Shown here piece by piece: positions 11,464-22,564 of a stretch of 64,000 nt of DNA. How positions within the stretch are numbered: the stretch's first letter is position 1; each line of letters starts with the position of its first letter. The notes below the pieces were generated by a model. It did no database searches and was not told the DNA's origin. It saw only the letters and a program-made list of their open reading frames with translations. The position numbers were made by a program, and so were the translations under genes. This DNA is from Microdochium bolleyi (Eukaryota; Ascomycota; Sordariomycetes; Xylariales; Microdochiaceae). The DNA lies in assembly GCA_001566295.1 (NCBI GenBank), contig KQ964256.1, positions 806,001 to 870,000 on the forward strand. The letters are read 5' to 3'.

Positions 11464-13344
11464 CTAGAATGACCGCAGGTCTTGCAGGTGCAGATTCTTG
11501 GTGAAACGGGGCAGTTTCTTGGTCTGCTCATATACACTGCCGCAGTTGGCACAGAGAGACTAGTTGCGAGGGTTAGTCGGACGTTCCATCAAGGGAATTG
11601 CAGAACGGAAGTGAGCGAGCGCGCGCGCGCTTATCTCAGAGCGGGAGCGCAGAACAATGAAGAGAACAGAACTTACCCGTTGGCCATAGGGTCCGTCGCG
11701 CACGGCCCACACACTCGTGCCCCAGATCCTGCAGTGTGTGCACCGCCAACTGAGTCTCTCCTGGTCCGTCAACGAGCCCGCAATGCCCCCGTAGCCCATG
11801 ACATCTGGCGTCCCGCGACCTCCTGGCGTGCCGGACCGGTTGAGCGGGCTCAAACTGCGGAACCGCCGCTTCTTCTTTGACCGCTCGCCGCGGCCCATCC
11901 GCTCTTCCTCGAGCTCGACTGCTGGTGTTGGATTGAAGCCGCCTGGCGTGCCGCCCAGCATGCCCGTGTTGCTGCTGAATCTGGCTGTCTCTCGGCGCAG
12001 TCGGCGCAGCTGTCGTTCCCGGTCACCTTCCCTCTTCTCGATCTCCTCTTTTGATATGTACTCAATCTTGGGCTCCCACATGTCCGCAAGATGCTCTGGG
12101 TCGTATCGCCAGCCCGCATCTTCACCGTGGGCCGCATCATTTGGCAGCTCGTTTCCGAGACCGCCCCAGCCAGCCACCAGGCCGCCCGATTCGCAGGCCT
12201 CTTTCTTCAGCCGGAGCACCGCTTCGTAAATAGCGTGCGTGAGCGCAGGCACCCACTCGCCACCTAGTCCCAGATCTGCACATGTCACCTTGGCGAACGC
12301 CTCTGCTGTCCCTGGTGGATGTAATAATGACCACTCGAACTTGTCGGTGTAGAGCTGTGAGGACAGATTGACGTTCAGATTGACGATACATCGATAGGTG
12401 TCATCCGGGTTATAGTCATCGGAGCCAGCAGCTATTGGTGTGGCCGTGGCCGTAACTGCTGGTAGTTGTGATGAGAGACCCTTAGCGGGCGTAGCGAAGC
12501 CGCTAAGCGCAGGTGTGCCTGTGCCACGAGCAGACGCTGGGACAGGTGTCGCTGGTGTGGCTGGGGCATCTTGCGCGGTTGCGGGAGCCTGAGAATATGC
12601 GCCGTTTGCCGGAGTCTTGTCGGTATGGAAGAGAGGATGAAGAGCAACACCAGCGTACTCTTCCAACTGTGTCCTGATCTGCCTGCTGATCTCTGATATT
12701 ATTACAGCCTGGCTAGGCAAGTCCAAGTCTTGCACCAGGGTGGCCGCGAACTGATCGGTTGTGATGAGTGTCTCGTGGAGATTCCACAGGAAGATGTCGC
12801 GGAGCTTATATGGCACCGTCATCTCGCCACTACGGTAGAGCGCCGGGTCGACGACCTGACTCTGAATTGGCACGACCCCCCTGGGCAGAGGATATGGCGC
12901 TGGCGGCATGAATGCTGGCACGTCGACGTCGATACGGATCGGGATCAGTGTCAGAGGCATGGCCGCCTGCGCCTGGTTGTTGAGGTCAGACCGGTTCCTG
13001 CTCTTGAGCATCCACTCTCTCCAGATTCCCTGCATTTGCACCGGCTGGATCGTGTCTTTGCCAACCTTGTCGCTAGGTTCTATCTTGGCGGTGCTGTCCT
13101 CGCGACGGACACTCCGCAACCCTGTCGGCCGCCTCCGATCGTCGTCATCGTCGTCGTCGTAGTCGTAGCCATCTTCCGCGTAGTTGATGAATGTGGTGCC
13201 ACGCTTGGTCGTCCGAGAAAGGGTGCCGCTCGGCACGGCCGATTGAGAGACTGGCGTGAGGAGAGAATTGTTGTAGGTGCGCAGCCGTGGCGCGTACGAG
13301 GACAGGAATGCCTGCGGCGCCGCGTCTACTCGAGGCTTGTCCAT
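11464..13344 (-). CDS. SNF5: SNF5/SMARCB1 subunit of SWI/SNF-type chromatin remodeller
   Basis: Two exons, 11677-13344 and 11464-11559, predict 587 residues. SNF5 is a core subunit of nucleosome-remodelling complexes. The two SNF5 repeats are seen at about residues 180-235 (RDIFLWNLHETLITTDQFA) and 315-385 (CIVNLNVNLSSQLYTDKFEW), separated by an Ala/Pro/Thr-rich linker. Residues 63-69 are an Asp run coded by a GAT/GAC repeat. The C terminus has a GATA-like zinc finger, C-x2-C-x20-C-x2-C (CTHCRIWGTS ... LCANCGS), as is usual in filamentous fungal SNF5. The 117-base intron (11560-11676) cuts this finger in half: exon 1 ends GQR and exon 2 starts SLCANCG. The start is the ATG at 13344. Divergent from the DUF2855 gene. 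Confidence 0.92.
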
Positions 13345-14200
13345 TGTGAGAGTTGGCAAAGCACAAGTCTAGAGTCGCCCACAATTAAAATCTCATGGCC
13401 GGACCTCGTTTTTCTGGTGGTTGTCAGCGCGCCTGCGTGGCTGGAGACGGTGGGGATGCTCGTCGACTGTTGCGCAAGGCGAAGAGACAGGCGCGGGAGT
13501 TCCAAGGGCGCGGCGCAGGTTGTCGCGAATAGAACGCACGGCGTGGCGCGACGTCTGACAGTACTGCGCAGTGGGGCAGAGTGCTGGCTGCAGAGTGGTG
13601 ATGCCGATTGCCGAGGTTGGGGGCAGTAGACCGTGTTGGCGGCGTGTGTGTGTGGCAGCGCAGCTGTGGCAGAGATGAAGCTCGCGATGGGTGGAATTCG
13701 TGGTTGGCGTTACGGCGCGTCTCGAAGCACTTGCGCAGGTGCAAAGGTGGGCTTTGGCAGGGCAGGTACCAAGGTACAAGGGCAGCCGCGAAATCTCAGC
13801 TGGGCCAATGGCAGGGCTTGCCGGGTGGGGACACTCCCGAGCGGCCCTCGCTTGCCAGCCTTGGGGTGACAGCCCCGGAGGACAAACACCACAATGCAGC
13901 ATGAGGTGCCTTACCTTAAGGTATGTATCGACAGTTCATGTCCAGTTGCAAGCGATTGGTAATCATGTCGAGCACTCACAATACATGTCGGCAGCATTAT
14001 TCTCTGCCGCGAGGGCCTGTGGCTGTTACCAAGACGTGCTTTGCGGGGAGCCTACATTGATACTCCGTAGCAGGAGAAAGGAACTACTCTCCGTGGAGTC
14101 ACCATTGTTCTCAGGACACTGATGTTCCCATGTCCCCGAGGTTGGCAGCGTAAGCACCCTGCTCCGGCGAAGAGTCAGAGGATGCTGGTGGTGGTGGTGG

Positions 14201-14203
14201 TTG

Positions 14204-14237
<34 letters not shown>
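14201..14237. repeat. (TGCC)9 microsatellite
   Basis: Nine perfect TGCC units lie in the SNF5/DUF2855 promoter, directly preceded by a short TGG run. Confidence 0.95.
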
Positions 14238-14240
<3 letters not shown>

Positions 14241-14488
14241 CTCGGCCCTGACGGAACGGAGCCGCCCCTCTGGATGCCGGCGGGTGGTGGGTCGACTCCG
14301 AATGCGAGTCCGACTTCACTCGTGCATGGAGTTGATGGGGACCTCGACCTCCAGTCCTCACCTGGCCGTCTCGTCCACTCCACTGCGGGCAACAGTGCTT
14401 CAACGAAGCAGACTCTGGGCACTTGCGGGCATGGCGTGTCCTTGTCTTGGCATCATGAAGCGAGAGCGAGCTGTTAGTACATCTTAGT

Positions 14489-14496
14489 TATAAAAG
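14489..14496 (+). promoter_or_regulatory. TATA-like box of the DUF2855 gene
   Basis: TATAAAAG lies 134 bases upstream of the chosen ATG at 14630 and is followed by a CT-rich leader, a plausible fungal core promoter layout. Based on position and sequence only. Confidence 0.5.
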
Positions 14497-14629
14497 ACCA
14501 GAGCTGCCACCCGCGCTGCTGTCCAGACATCGCGACATTGCTACAGGACATCTCCCGTGCACCTTGTCCACCCTTCTCGTTCTCAAACTATATCCAGACC
14601 CAAGCACATCAACTCAGGAGTCCCCAGCC

Positions 14630-15940
14630 ATGGCCGAAGTCCCCGTCGTCCAGATCCTCCACAAGCACAAGACCTTCTCGCAGGCCATTGTCGAGCTGCC
14701 CGGCGAGCTGCCCTTGCCAGCCCTCGCGCCCTCGTCCCTCCGCGTCCGCACCGAGATCTTCTCCCTCACCTCCAACAACTTCACCTACGCCAAGCTCGGC
14801 TCCCTCTTCGGCTGGTGGGGTTTCCACCTGCTGCCCAGGACGACCCCGGAGCCATACAACAACCCGCAGCTCTACGGCCGCACAAACTGCTGGGGCTACG
14901 CGCGCGTCCTCGAGTCCACATTCCCCCAGGTGCCCCGGGATAGCTATGTCTTCGGCTACCTCCCCATCGGCACGCTGCCGCTCGACCTGCAGGTCACGCC
15001 GGGCCGCACGGCCGGCTGGGTCGTCGAGAACAGCCCGCACCGGGTCAAGATGATGGCCCTGTACAACGACTACCAGGTCTATCCCGCGGGCGAGCCGGCA
15101 TCGCGCGACATCGCCGCCCGCATCGCCCGCCGCGACGACACCCTCGCCCTCGACGCCCTGCTCGGCGTCATGCACGGGCTTGCCTACCTCATGAACAACT
15201 TCATCTTCCCCCAGGACCCGAGCCTGCTGTGCCACCCGAGTCCGGACCCCAGCGCCTCCCCGCCCTGGACATTCCCCGAGCACGCCGACATCAGCGGCGC
15301 CACGCTGCTCGTCTTCGCGCCTGGGTCCAAGACGGCCGTCGTGTGCACGCACCTGCTCAAGCACCAGCGTAAAGAAGGCACCCGGCCGCGGCAGATCGTC
15401 GGCGTGACGTCCGAGTCCTCCCGGCCCTTCGTCGTCACCACGGGTCTCTACGACGACGTCGCGCTCACGGGCGAGAACCCGCTCGACGTCGTCGGCCCGG
15501 GCCGCCTGGACCTCGCGGGCCAGACGGACAAGATCGTCGTCATCGACTTTGGCGGCAGGGGCAACGCGGCCGCGCTCTGGGTCGCCGCCCTCAAGAAGTC
15601 CGGAAAGTATCCCCAGGTCGTCTTCCTCGGCATCGGCGGCGCCATCGGCGAGCCAGGCGAGGACCCGGCCAAGCTGATGGAGGGCGCCAAGCAACTCGCC
15701 ATGCTGGGCCAGGTGCGCGCCAACACGAGCGACATCCGGCCCCGTGCCATCGCGGCCCTGGGCGGCAGCGAGGAGCAGTACATTGCCGACTCGGCGGCGA
15801 GCTGGGACGCCGTCCGGGAGAAGGGGTTCAAGGGCTTCAGTGTGAAATGGGGCCAGGGCATGGAGGCCGTGCGTAACGGCTGGGACAGCCTAGCAAAGGG
15901 GGATGTCCTACCCGAGGTCGGGCTGGCTTACAAGCTATAG
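14630..15940 (+). CDS. DUF2855 family protein
   Basis: A 436-residue intronless protein of the fungal/bacterial DUF2855 family. The function of this family is not established. I see a conserved N-terminal part (LTSNNFTYAKLG, FGYLPIGTLPLDL, VKMMALYNDYQVY), and a C-terminal half with alternating beta/alpha pattern (ATLLVFAPGSKTA, IVVIDFGGRGNAAALW, QVVFLGIGGA). That half could be a Rossmann-like nucleotide-binding fold, as in medium-chain reductases; this is inference. No signal peptide or membrane segment is visible. The start at 14630 is the first ATG in frame. The 5' flank has a TATA-like box, so expression may be conditional. Convergent with the DUF726 gene. Confidence 0.9.
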   Translation: MAEVPVVQILHKHKTFSQAIVELPGELPLPALAPSSLRVRTEIFSLTSNNFTYAKLGSLFGWWGFHLLPRTTPEPYNNPQLYGRTNCWGYARVLESTFPQVPRDSYVFGYLPIGTLPLDLQVTPGRTAGWVVENSPHRVKMMALYNDYQVYPAGEPASRDIAARIARRDDTLALDALLGVMHGLAYLMNNFIFPQDPSLLCHPSPDPSASPPWTFPEHADISGATLLVFAPGSKTAVVCTHLLKHQRKEGTRPRQIVGVTSESSRPFVVTTGLYDDVALTGENPLDVVGPGRLDLAGQTDKIVVIDFGGRGNAAALWVAALKKSGKYPQVVFLGIGGAIGEPGEDPAKLMEGAKQLAMLGQVRANTSDIRPRAIAALGGSEEQYIADSAASWDAVREKGFKGFSVKWGQGMEAVRNGWDSLAKGDVLPEVGLAYKL

Positions 15941-16414
15941 GTGAGTAAGGACGGGAGCTGGCAACTTGGAGCTGTCTGTGTATATGCCTGAAGTGCGGAC
16001 CTTGAGAGTTGCCCCCAGTTAGAACTCACCAGCCTGCTCAACCCAGGTTTTGTGTTGTTTCGCTAGGTAGACGGATATCGCGAATCAGCCCACATGGTCA
16101 TCATCAAATGGATTGGATGATTTCTCATGCTATCGAGTGATCCGAAGCCGTCAAGACCATTGCTAAGGGTAACGTGTGTTAATGTAAAAAGTGTGTATGT
16201 ATCTACATATATAGATGTTTGCGACTCTTCGTCCAGGACCATTATGTTGTATAAGTGTGATGATACCTTGAGAAGCCAGCTTCAGCTAATTGCGCCTGGG
16301 CACCCCAACCACATGTATCGTTATGAATTATCATCATTACTTCTCTCCGATCTCGTCCACACTGGCGGCAACCAGGCTCCGCGTGAGGGTATCTTCTTAT
16401 CGTAGGTGGCCAAC
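15941..16414. other. Convergent 3' region, DUF2855 / DUF726
   Basis: These 474 AT-richer bases between two stop codons look like paired 3' untranslated regions. Nothing else is seen. Confidence 0.5.
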
Positions 16415-19400
16415 CTAGGCAAAGGTCATCTGAATCTCCTTCTCCTTTCCAAAGTCTGGGTCGTCATCATCCGCCCACGGGTCTGCAACTTGCATACTCG
16501 GCGGCGCCGTCTTCGTTGTTTTATATTCTGGCCTCTTCTCCGGTGTGTCCGGTACTGTCGACCGGTCGGCCCACGGCTGGCTGCTTGTGTTGCTCGTCTT
16601 GTCTGGAACGCGGTAGTCTGTATCGAACGACATTTGTATCTCGTCAGGCTCTTGTCGGCCCCTCTCAGGCGATCCCCAGTTCGCTCCCCCAGTACTGTAA
16701 CCGAGTGTAGCTGTGGCATCGGAGCTTTTCGTTTCCCTTAAGTTAGACGGTCTCGGACTTGTTGCATCAGCGTCAAGCTTCATCGGCGGAAGGGTGCTCT
16801 TGAGCTCCCTGATCGGGAGATCTCCGCCATCATAGTCCGCCGCCGGGTCGTGCTTCGCCAACGCCATTTCTTGCCGGGTGACCTCTGAATCGAATAGGAC
16901 ATCGAGGTGATTCCTGCCATCCTTGCCTGTGCTGCTCGTGCTGCCGGATCCATTCGCGTGACCTGAGCCTTTGCCATCTTCGTACACTTCCCAACTCTCT
17001 CTCGATGTTTTCTTGCGCCCAAAGATACCCCAGCCACTCTTCTTCTTGGTGGTTGCTGCAGATTTCTCCATCTCTTTGCGCGCTTCCTCAATCTCATTGA
17101 TGATCTCGCGCTGGCGTTCACGGTGTCCATCCGGATCCGGGTCCTCAATCTCGTCAAACTCGTCGCTTTCGACGAGCCATTCACATTCTCGCAGGAGCCT
17201 TGGCATCGCTGTTCGGTACGCCATGTGACCTGCGACCCAATCCGTGCAGTCCAAGTTCTCGATGCCGGGTATCTCCTCGATGGCGGCAAGACCGGCTACA
17301 CGGCGGATGCCACCGTTGGTGAGCCGGAAGAGGTATCCCAGGATCCAATCTGTTCGGTTGTAGCCGTTGATGAACTTGCCGCTGACAACAGATCGGACCT
17401 TGTAGTACTCTTCAACCTTCACAACAACAGGCGAGCCGAACATGTACACATTCTGCACAAGGCCGTAGGCACCCTTCTTCTCGAGTTCTAGAAGACAGGC
17501 GAAGATGACACGGGCGCCGAGAGAGTAGCCGACCAAGGTGACTGGACGTGTACCGAGATTCCGAGCAATCAAGGAATCAGCAAGAATTTGACCAGCGGCC
17601 CAAGCGCGGTCCTGTGACACCGCCCAAGGATTGTCAATCAGGTAAGTAATCTTGGCCATCAGAATCGGGATCTGTAGACCGCTCATGAGAGCAGCCAGAC
17701 CGACGGCTCCGAGAACTTGCTGCAAAGTTGATGTGACAGCCTAGACATTTTGTGAGTAGGGCGAATATAAATGTGGCAGTGCTCATTGCGGACATACCTC
17801 TGTCGCCAGAATATTGATGGTGTCACCAATACTCTGCAGCATTTCCGGCTCCCACAAAATCGAGTATAGATCGCCCATGGCGGGATCAACCGTGCTGAAC
17901 GGCAGACGAACGTCATCGTGTTTGTTTGTCATCCATCCCGAGACTGTGACAATCAGGTTCACTCTCTTGTTGTTGTGCAGCGGCCGATACTCGAACGTCT
18001 TGACCGAGCCAGCTCTGCGGCCCGCGGCTTTACCTCCCATGTAGCTTCCAGCGGCTCCTGCACTTGACGTGATGACGGCCGCACCACCGATACCAGCCAG
18101 GAAAGAACCTGTGCCAGAGACACCGATCGCTGTGAAGCCTGCGGCCAGGCCCGCGCCAATCATGGGTGCCATCAGCCCTGCCGACAATCCGATGACAAGC
18201 CCACCGCCCACCGTGGCGATTCCCATCATCGCGTATCGGCGCTTCAGGCCCATCTTCCTCCTCGTTTCAACGTGCTCCTCTTCGTTCCAGTTCTCTTTCT
18301 CGGCTTGTTGTTGCATTTCCAAGGCTTCAGTGACCCTCTTCTCAAACCGGCAGATGTCAATCCACGAAATCTCCAGTTCTCCGCCAACGCGTTCCAGTAG
18401 GTAACGGGATCGAGAGTCGTAGATTGAGTCGGCAATCAGTACCAGGAATAGATCGCAAATGATAGTCCATCGAAGATCGATGTCAATGTTTGCTGTATCC
18501 GGCAGTTGTGATGGGGTCTTGGTCTCTGGAGGGTCCTCGCCCGTATGGGCCTCGTACGGTGGCGGTGCCGGCGTCACGGGCTCATCGGCAGGGTCAGGCG
18601 CAGGCGTTGAAGTCCGCGCTGTGCTAGTCTCGGGTTCTGCCGATGTAGCCTTCTCAGACTTCGCCTCCGCATCTTCTGCCTCGCCGTCTTCCGCCTCTTC
18701 CGCTTCCTTCGCTTGTTTCGGGTTCTTGACACGCGCGTTCTGCATCAATACTGGCGTCAAGTCTTGAGGCTGCACACCGTGCTCGACCAGCTGCTCGATC
18801 ATCACTTGCTCCGCGGGGCTGATGTCCATGTGTGTATAGAGCCTGATCATGATCGTTTGCGCCCACATCCGCATCGCATCTGCAGCAATCTTGATCTCCT
18901 TCTTGCTCTTCCTGAGCTTCTCAACTTTCTCGACCTCCTTCACCATGTCGAACATAGCAAGGCGGGTCAGGCCAACATAGGCTATCCTCTGTCCCTCGGT
19001 CAGCAAGTCCTTGGTGGCCTGCAGCTGCGAGACTGCATCTCGCTGCTCATCCTCGAGCTCAGTGAGACTCGTGCTCTTCGGGTTGGCGAACAAGTATCGA
19101 GTGTTGTCGTCCAAGCTCGTCTGCGATTCTGCATCGTCGTCGTCAATGACCTTGGTGTAGCCTTTGCCAGCTCCGCCTAGACCGCCATACTCATACGCCT
19201 CATCTTGGTCTGGATTGTGCTCCTTCGCGATGAGCTTGTCGTCGTCGTCATAGATGTCGTAAGGCGCATAGGCGGGCATCGTCTGCCAGCCACCATCGTC
19301 GTCCTTGTCCGCATCTTCTTTGGATGTCGTAGGGGCAGCAAGTTGCTGATGCGAAGCTTCAGATATGCTCGGTACTGTGCTTGCCGTACTCACATTCCGA

Positions 19401-20026
19401 GCGTGTCCTTTCTCGAACTGTGCCTTGTATGCTTCGGCCTGGTGACGATTGGCCTCCGCTTCCTCCACAGACGGACCAGATATGCCCTCGATCGTGTTCT
19501 TCCGTTTTGAGTTTACTGCTGCGATCTGAGGAAGGGCCGTAACGGTATCGCTGTCCTGAGCCCCGGCCGTGGCCTCCACAGTCGTTGACGACCCCGCAGG
19601 CGTTTGAGAAGCCTCGGGCTTTCGCTCCGGCAGTGGAACAGGTGTCTTCGGCCCATCTTCTACTTCTCGTACTTCAATCTTGCTTGACTGCTCAGGAGGC
19701 GGCCGAGGTGTTGCTAGTGGGGAAACAACGCCCGCAGCCGAAGTGTTGATTGTGGGAGGGTGGTCGGCATTATCGTGGTTGATTGACGGCGCTTCCCGCG
19801 TGGTGGAGGGTGTCTCGGGGATATTTCCTGGTGTCTGATCTGGTGTCTGTTTCGTTGGCTCTGTGGGTGTTTCTGGTGCCTTGTCTGGCTGTATCACCTT
19901 CGCTTGGGTGGTCTCTTGTCCCTTGCTGGGGACATCTTCAGGCGGAACATAGGTGCGAAGAGGCAGACCAAAGTCGTCTACCTCCGTAGCTTTCGGGGCC
20001 GGCATCGGGCTGGGCTGCTGCGTCAT
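16415..20026 (-). CDS. DUF726 membrane protein with alpha/beta-hydrolase fold (TMCO4/MIL1-like)
   Basis: Exons 17798-20026 and 16415-17740 predict 1184 residues; the 57-base intron (17741-17797) joins ILATE to AVTSTLQQ. The first 450 residues are disordered, rich in Pro, Thr, Glu and Ser. Next comes a charged helical part, then a Gly/Ala-rich hydrophobic block at about 620-690 (VGGGLVIGLSAGLMAPMIGA) typical of DUF726. The C-terminal part has an alpha/beta-hydrolase core with the nucleophile elbow GYSLGAR; its serine is about residue 816. After the hydrolase there is another long disordered acidic/Ser tail. Family members (human TMCO4, yeast MIL1) are membrane-linked putative lipases; MIL1 binds the AP-1 adaptor Apm2. 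The substrate here is unknown. The ATG at 20026 starts the frame. Confidence 0.9.
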
Positions 20027-20891
20027 CGAGGCCGCATGGAGCCCGCAGTTCTTCGTTGCGACTGTCTCTAGGAGAACAGCAGATAAGACGAGTGCCTTGG
20101 TGGGTGCTGCTGAGTTTGGCCCCTTGGGCTCCGGAGTCGATGTGCGTCAGGGGCTCGGGCGAAGGTGACAGGGTTTCAGCGTCGGATGCAAGGCCGCGCG
20201 TAGTGCCCAGCCAAAACAAGCCTGTGAAATCGGAGTCGGGTATGCGCTGCGGGGAAAAAGATGGGAAGAGCACGGGATTGCCCTTACAGGTCGCAGCGCG
20301 AAGCCAGTCTGGTGATGTGCGCCAGAGTACGGTGGGGGAGGCGTTTGGAGTGGGTGACCGAACCACCGGGGAGGAACGATCAAGCACTGCCCCACCAGAA
20401 ATTCGTGAGATAGGGGGCTTCTAACTTTGTCATCGAAGATGTCAGAAGATCGCTGTTCGCTTCCATGTTGTTACAAATTATGGATGGACGGAGATCAGAC
20501 ACGTCCTACTAGGCCACCTTTACAACCATGCACTGTTGTTATCGAAGCTCGACCAGAACCCAATACTGAGGACGAGGTATTGCTGCCCCCTTGCCTCATG
20601 GCAAGTCAAAGGCATGCTAGGCTAGTAATTGTACACCAGGCAGACATAACACATCAATATGGCAGAGCCTTGACAGGTCGTTGGGACAGACTCCTTCAAA
20701 TACCAGCGGCAAGAATCTGGTTTAACGGAAATAGTGAACAAATCAATTTTGAGCTCCTAGAATGATGCCACGATGAGCCCACGAATAAACGCCTTTGACA
20801 ATGCCATGACACGCTCCTCCGCCAGACCTTGTGCCTGCAGGCGTACGAGGTCAATCTCCATGCTTCCAAACGCCATGTGGCAGAATTTGAA
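20027..20891. other. Intergenic, upstream of DUF726 and downstream of UTP23
   Basis: These 865 bases should hold the DUF726 promoter and leader and the UTP23 3' untranslated region. The half near UTP23 (about 20400-20780) is AT-richer. No gene seen. Confidence 0.5.
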
Positions 20892-21945
20892 TCAGGCCGC
20901 AGCCTCGACCACGACTTTGCCCTCCGGCGCAGCAGAGCCTTCCGCAGCGCTGCTCGCGCCGGTCTTCTTGGTTTTCCGCTTGCGCTTCTTCTTCGCGGCC
21001 TCTCCGTCGCCGCCCTCGGCTTGCGGCTGCGGCGTCGCAGCAGCAGGCGGTCTCGGTTTCGTGGCGCTGCCTGGCGCCTTGCCGCTCCCGCTCTGCTCGG
21101 GCTTCTTCTTCTTGATGCTCAGCGGGTTCGGCTGCTTCTGCCCATACGCCTTCTTCCGCTTCTTCGCCTCGCCGCCGTCACCGCCGCCAGCCTTGCCACC
21201 CTTCTCACCCTCCTCCTCGCTGTCATCGCCTTCCTCGTCCTCCCGTTTCCGCTTGTCCCCAACGACCTTCTTGATCTCCGCCCTGAACTTGCTCCGCTCC
21301 TCCTTGCTCCGCGCTTTCGTCGACACCTCGGCCATGGGCTCCAGGGTCATGACGGACCGGCGAATGTACAGCAGCGGCACGCCCGCGACCCCGCGCAGCG
21401 ACGCGCGCAGTTCGTCGTCGTTGACCGCGCACACGTACCGGTGCTTGTTGACGCCGCTGTCCTTCGGGTCGACCACGGACCGGATGCACTCGAACGCGGT
21501 CAGGGGCTCCGGGTACTGGTCCGGGTGGTGCCCGCACCGCCGCCGCTCGTAGTTGTTCTTGGCCTCCTCGATCGCGGCGTCGACCGCGGGACCCTCGGAC
21601 TTGCGCGCGTACAGGTGTCGCATGGAGCATTGTGTTATCACTGGTGGTGTTGATGAATTGTTAGCCGCGACCCAGCCAGCCATCTCCCTTCAGACTTCCA
21701 TACGAACAATGCCATTGCAGAAAAAATAAGATCAAGGTGAGATGTAGTGTGGACTTACTGGGCTTGACATCACCGCGTGCATGCAGGTTGTCTTCCAGCC
21801 GCTTGACGATCTCCATCTTGCAGCGCGTGCCCTCCAGCACAAAGTCGGCGTCCATGAGGACCTGGTACGGCTTCCGGAAGCCAAAGTTCATGGAGAACTT
21901 GTCCATGAGCTTCCGGTTGTCCTTGGACCGCTTCGCGCGCGGCAT
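20892..21945 (-). CDS. UTP23: UTP23 rRNA-processing factor (PIN-like, Fcf1 family)
   Basis: Exons 21759-21945 and 20892-21640 predict 311 residues; the 118-base intron splits the ATG codon for residue 63 and restores DVKPMITQCSMRHLY. UTP23 is a nucleolar small-subunit processome factor that works with the snR30 snoRNP in 18S rRNA maturation. Matching segments are FGFRKPYQVLMDADFVLEG, the MRHLY stretch, RRRCGHHP, NKHRYVCAVNDDELR and GVPLLYIRRSVMTLEP. Cys67, Cys98, His100/101 and Cys114 fit the CCHC zinc motif of this family. UTP23 is known as a degenerate PIN protein, probably not a nuclease. The last 110 residues are Lys/Glu-rich with nuclear-localisation-like basic clusters. Confidence 0.93.
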
Positions 21946-22564
21946 CTTGGCGGGTTTTCTCGGGGCTCAGGGCGTCGCCGTCGCGGTCGATTTGGTGCTC
22001 GCTATCCGAAAGTGGAGGTGTAGTAGAGTATTCGGTGTTCTGCTTGCGAGACACAGGCGTGCGTGTAGAGCGTCTAGCGAGCAAAGTGCGTTTTCAATCG
22101 TGAATGCAAGGTCTCGGTGCTGGCTGCGACGATACTCCGTACCCGCGTCCATAAATTTTTGGAGAGCTCGACACCGATAGCGTCTTATCGGCTGCAAGAA
22201 GGCCCACTTGTCGGCGGAGGGTGATGCTCGATGCTCTCCACTGCCACCCTGGGTGTCTCGCTTATTCAACCATCAACCACCAATCATGATCTGCAATCGT
22301 GTTCAATTGAAGATTATCATTGTAGTATTCATTATCCAACTGAAGAATCGAGGACTTGGGCACAGCAAAACTCTGCCTGTTCTTGCAGTCCGTTCTTATG
22401 GTTACGTCCTGGTCGTGCCCTGCCCGTAACCCTTGTCAGGGTATATTCTAATTGCGCCGAAACACCATGCCTCCCAAAATGCATAGCCCGCTGTGAGAAG
22501 AAATGATTCCAAGTTCTGGTCGAAAGCAATCGCTTTCAATACCACTAAAGAATGACGCCGGTGC
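21946..22564. other. Intergenic, UTP23 promoter and PTC7 3' region
   Basis: These 619 bases separate two minus-strand genes. No conserved frame, RNA gene or repeat is visible. Confidence 0.5.

Larger units (their letters stand above)
13345..14629. other. Divergent promoter region, SNF5 / DUF2855
   Basis: This 1.28-kb bidirectional spacer contains a (TGCC)9 microsatellite and a TATA-like box near the DUF2855 start, both listed separately. Overlapping open frames on both strands have no family features. Confidence 0.5.

Noticed and set aside
14609..15694. 361-codon frame antisense to DUF2855
   Set aside because: Shadow of a GC-rich coding region; its Gly/Arg/Asp/Glu/Val-rich composition follows from the third-position bias of the real gene.
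20829..21653. 274-codon frame antisense to UTP23
   Set aside because: Leu/Arg-rich mirror of the Lys/Glu-rich UTP23 tail; no independent support.
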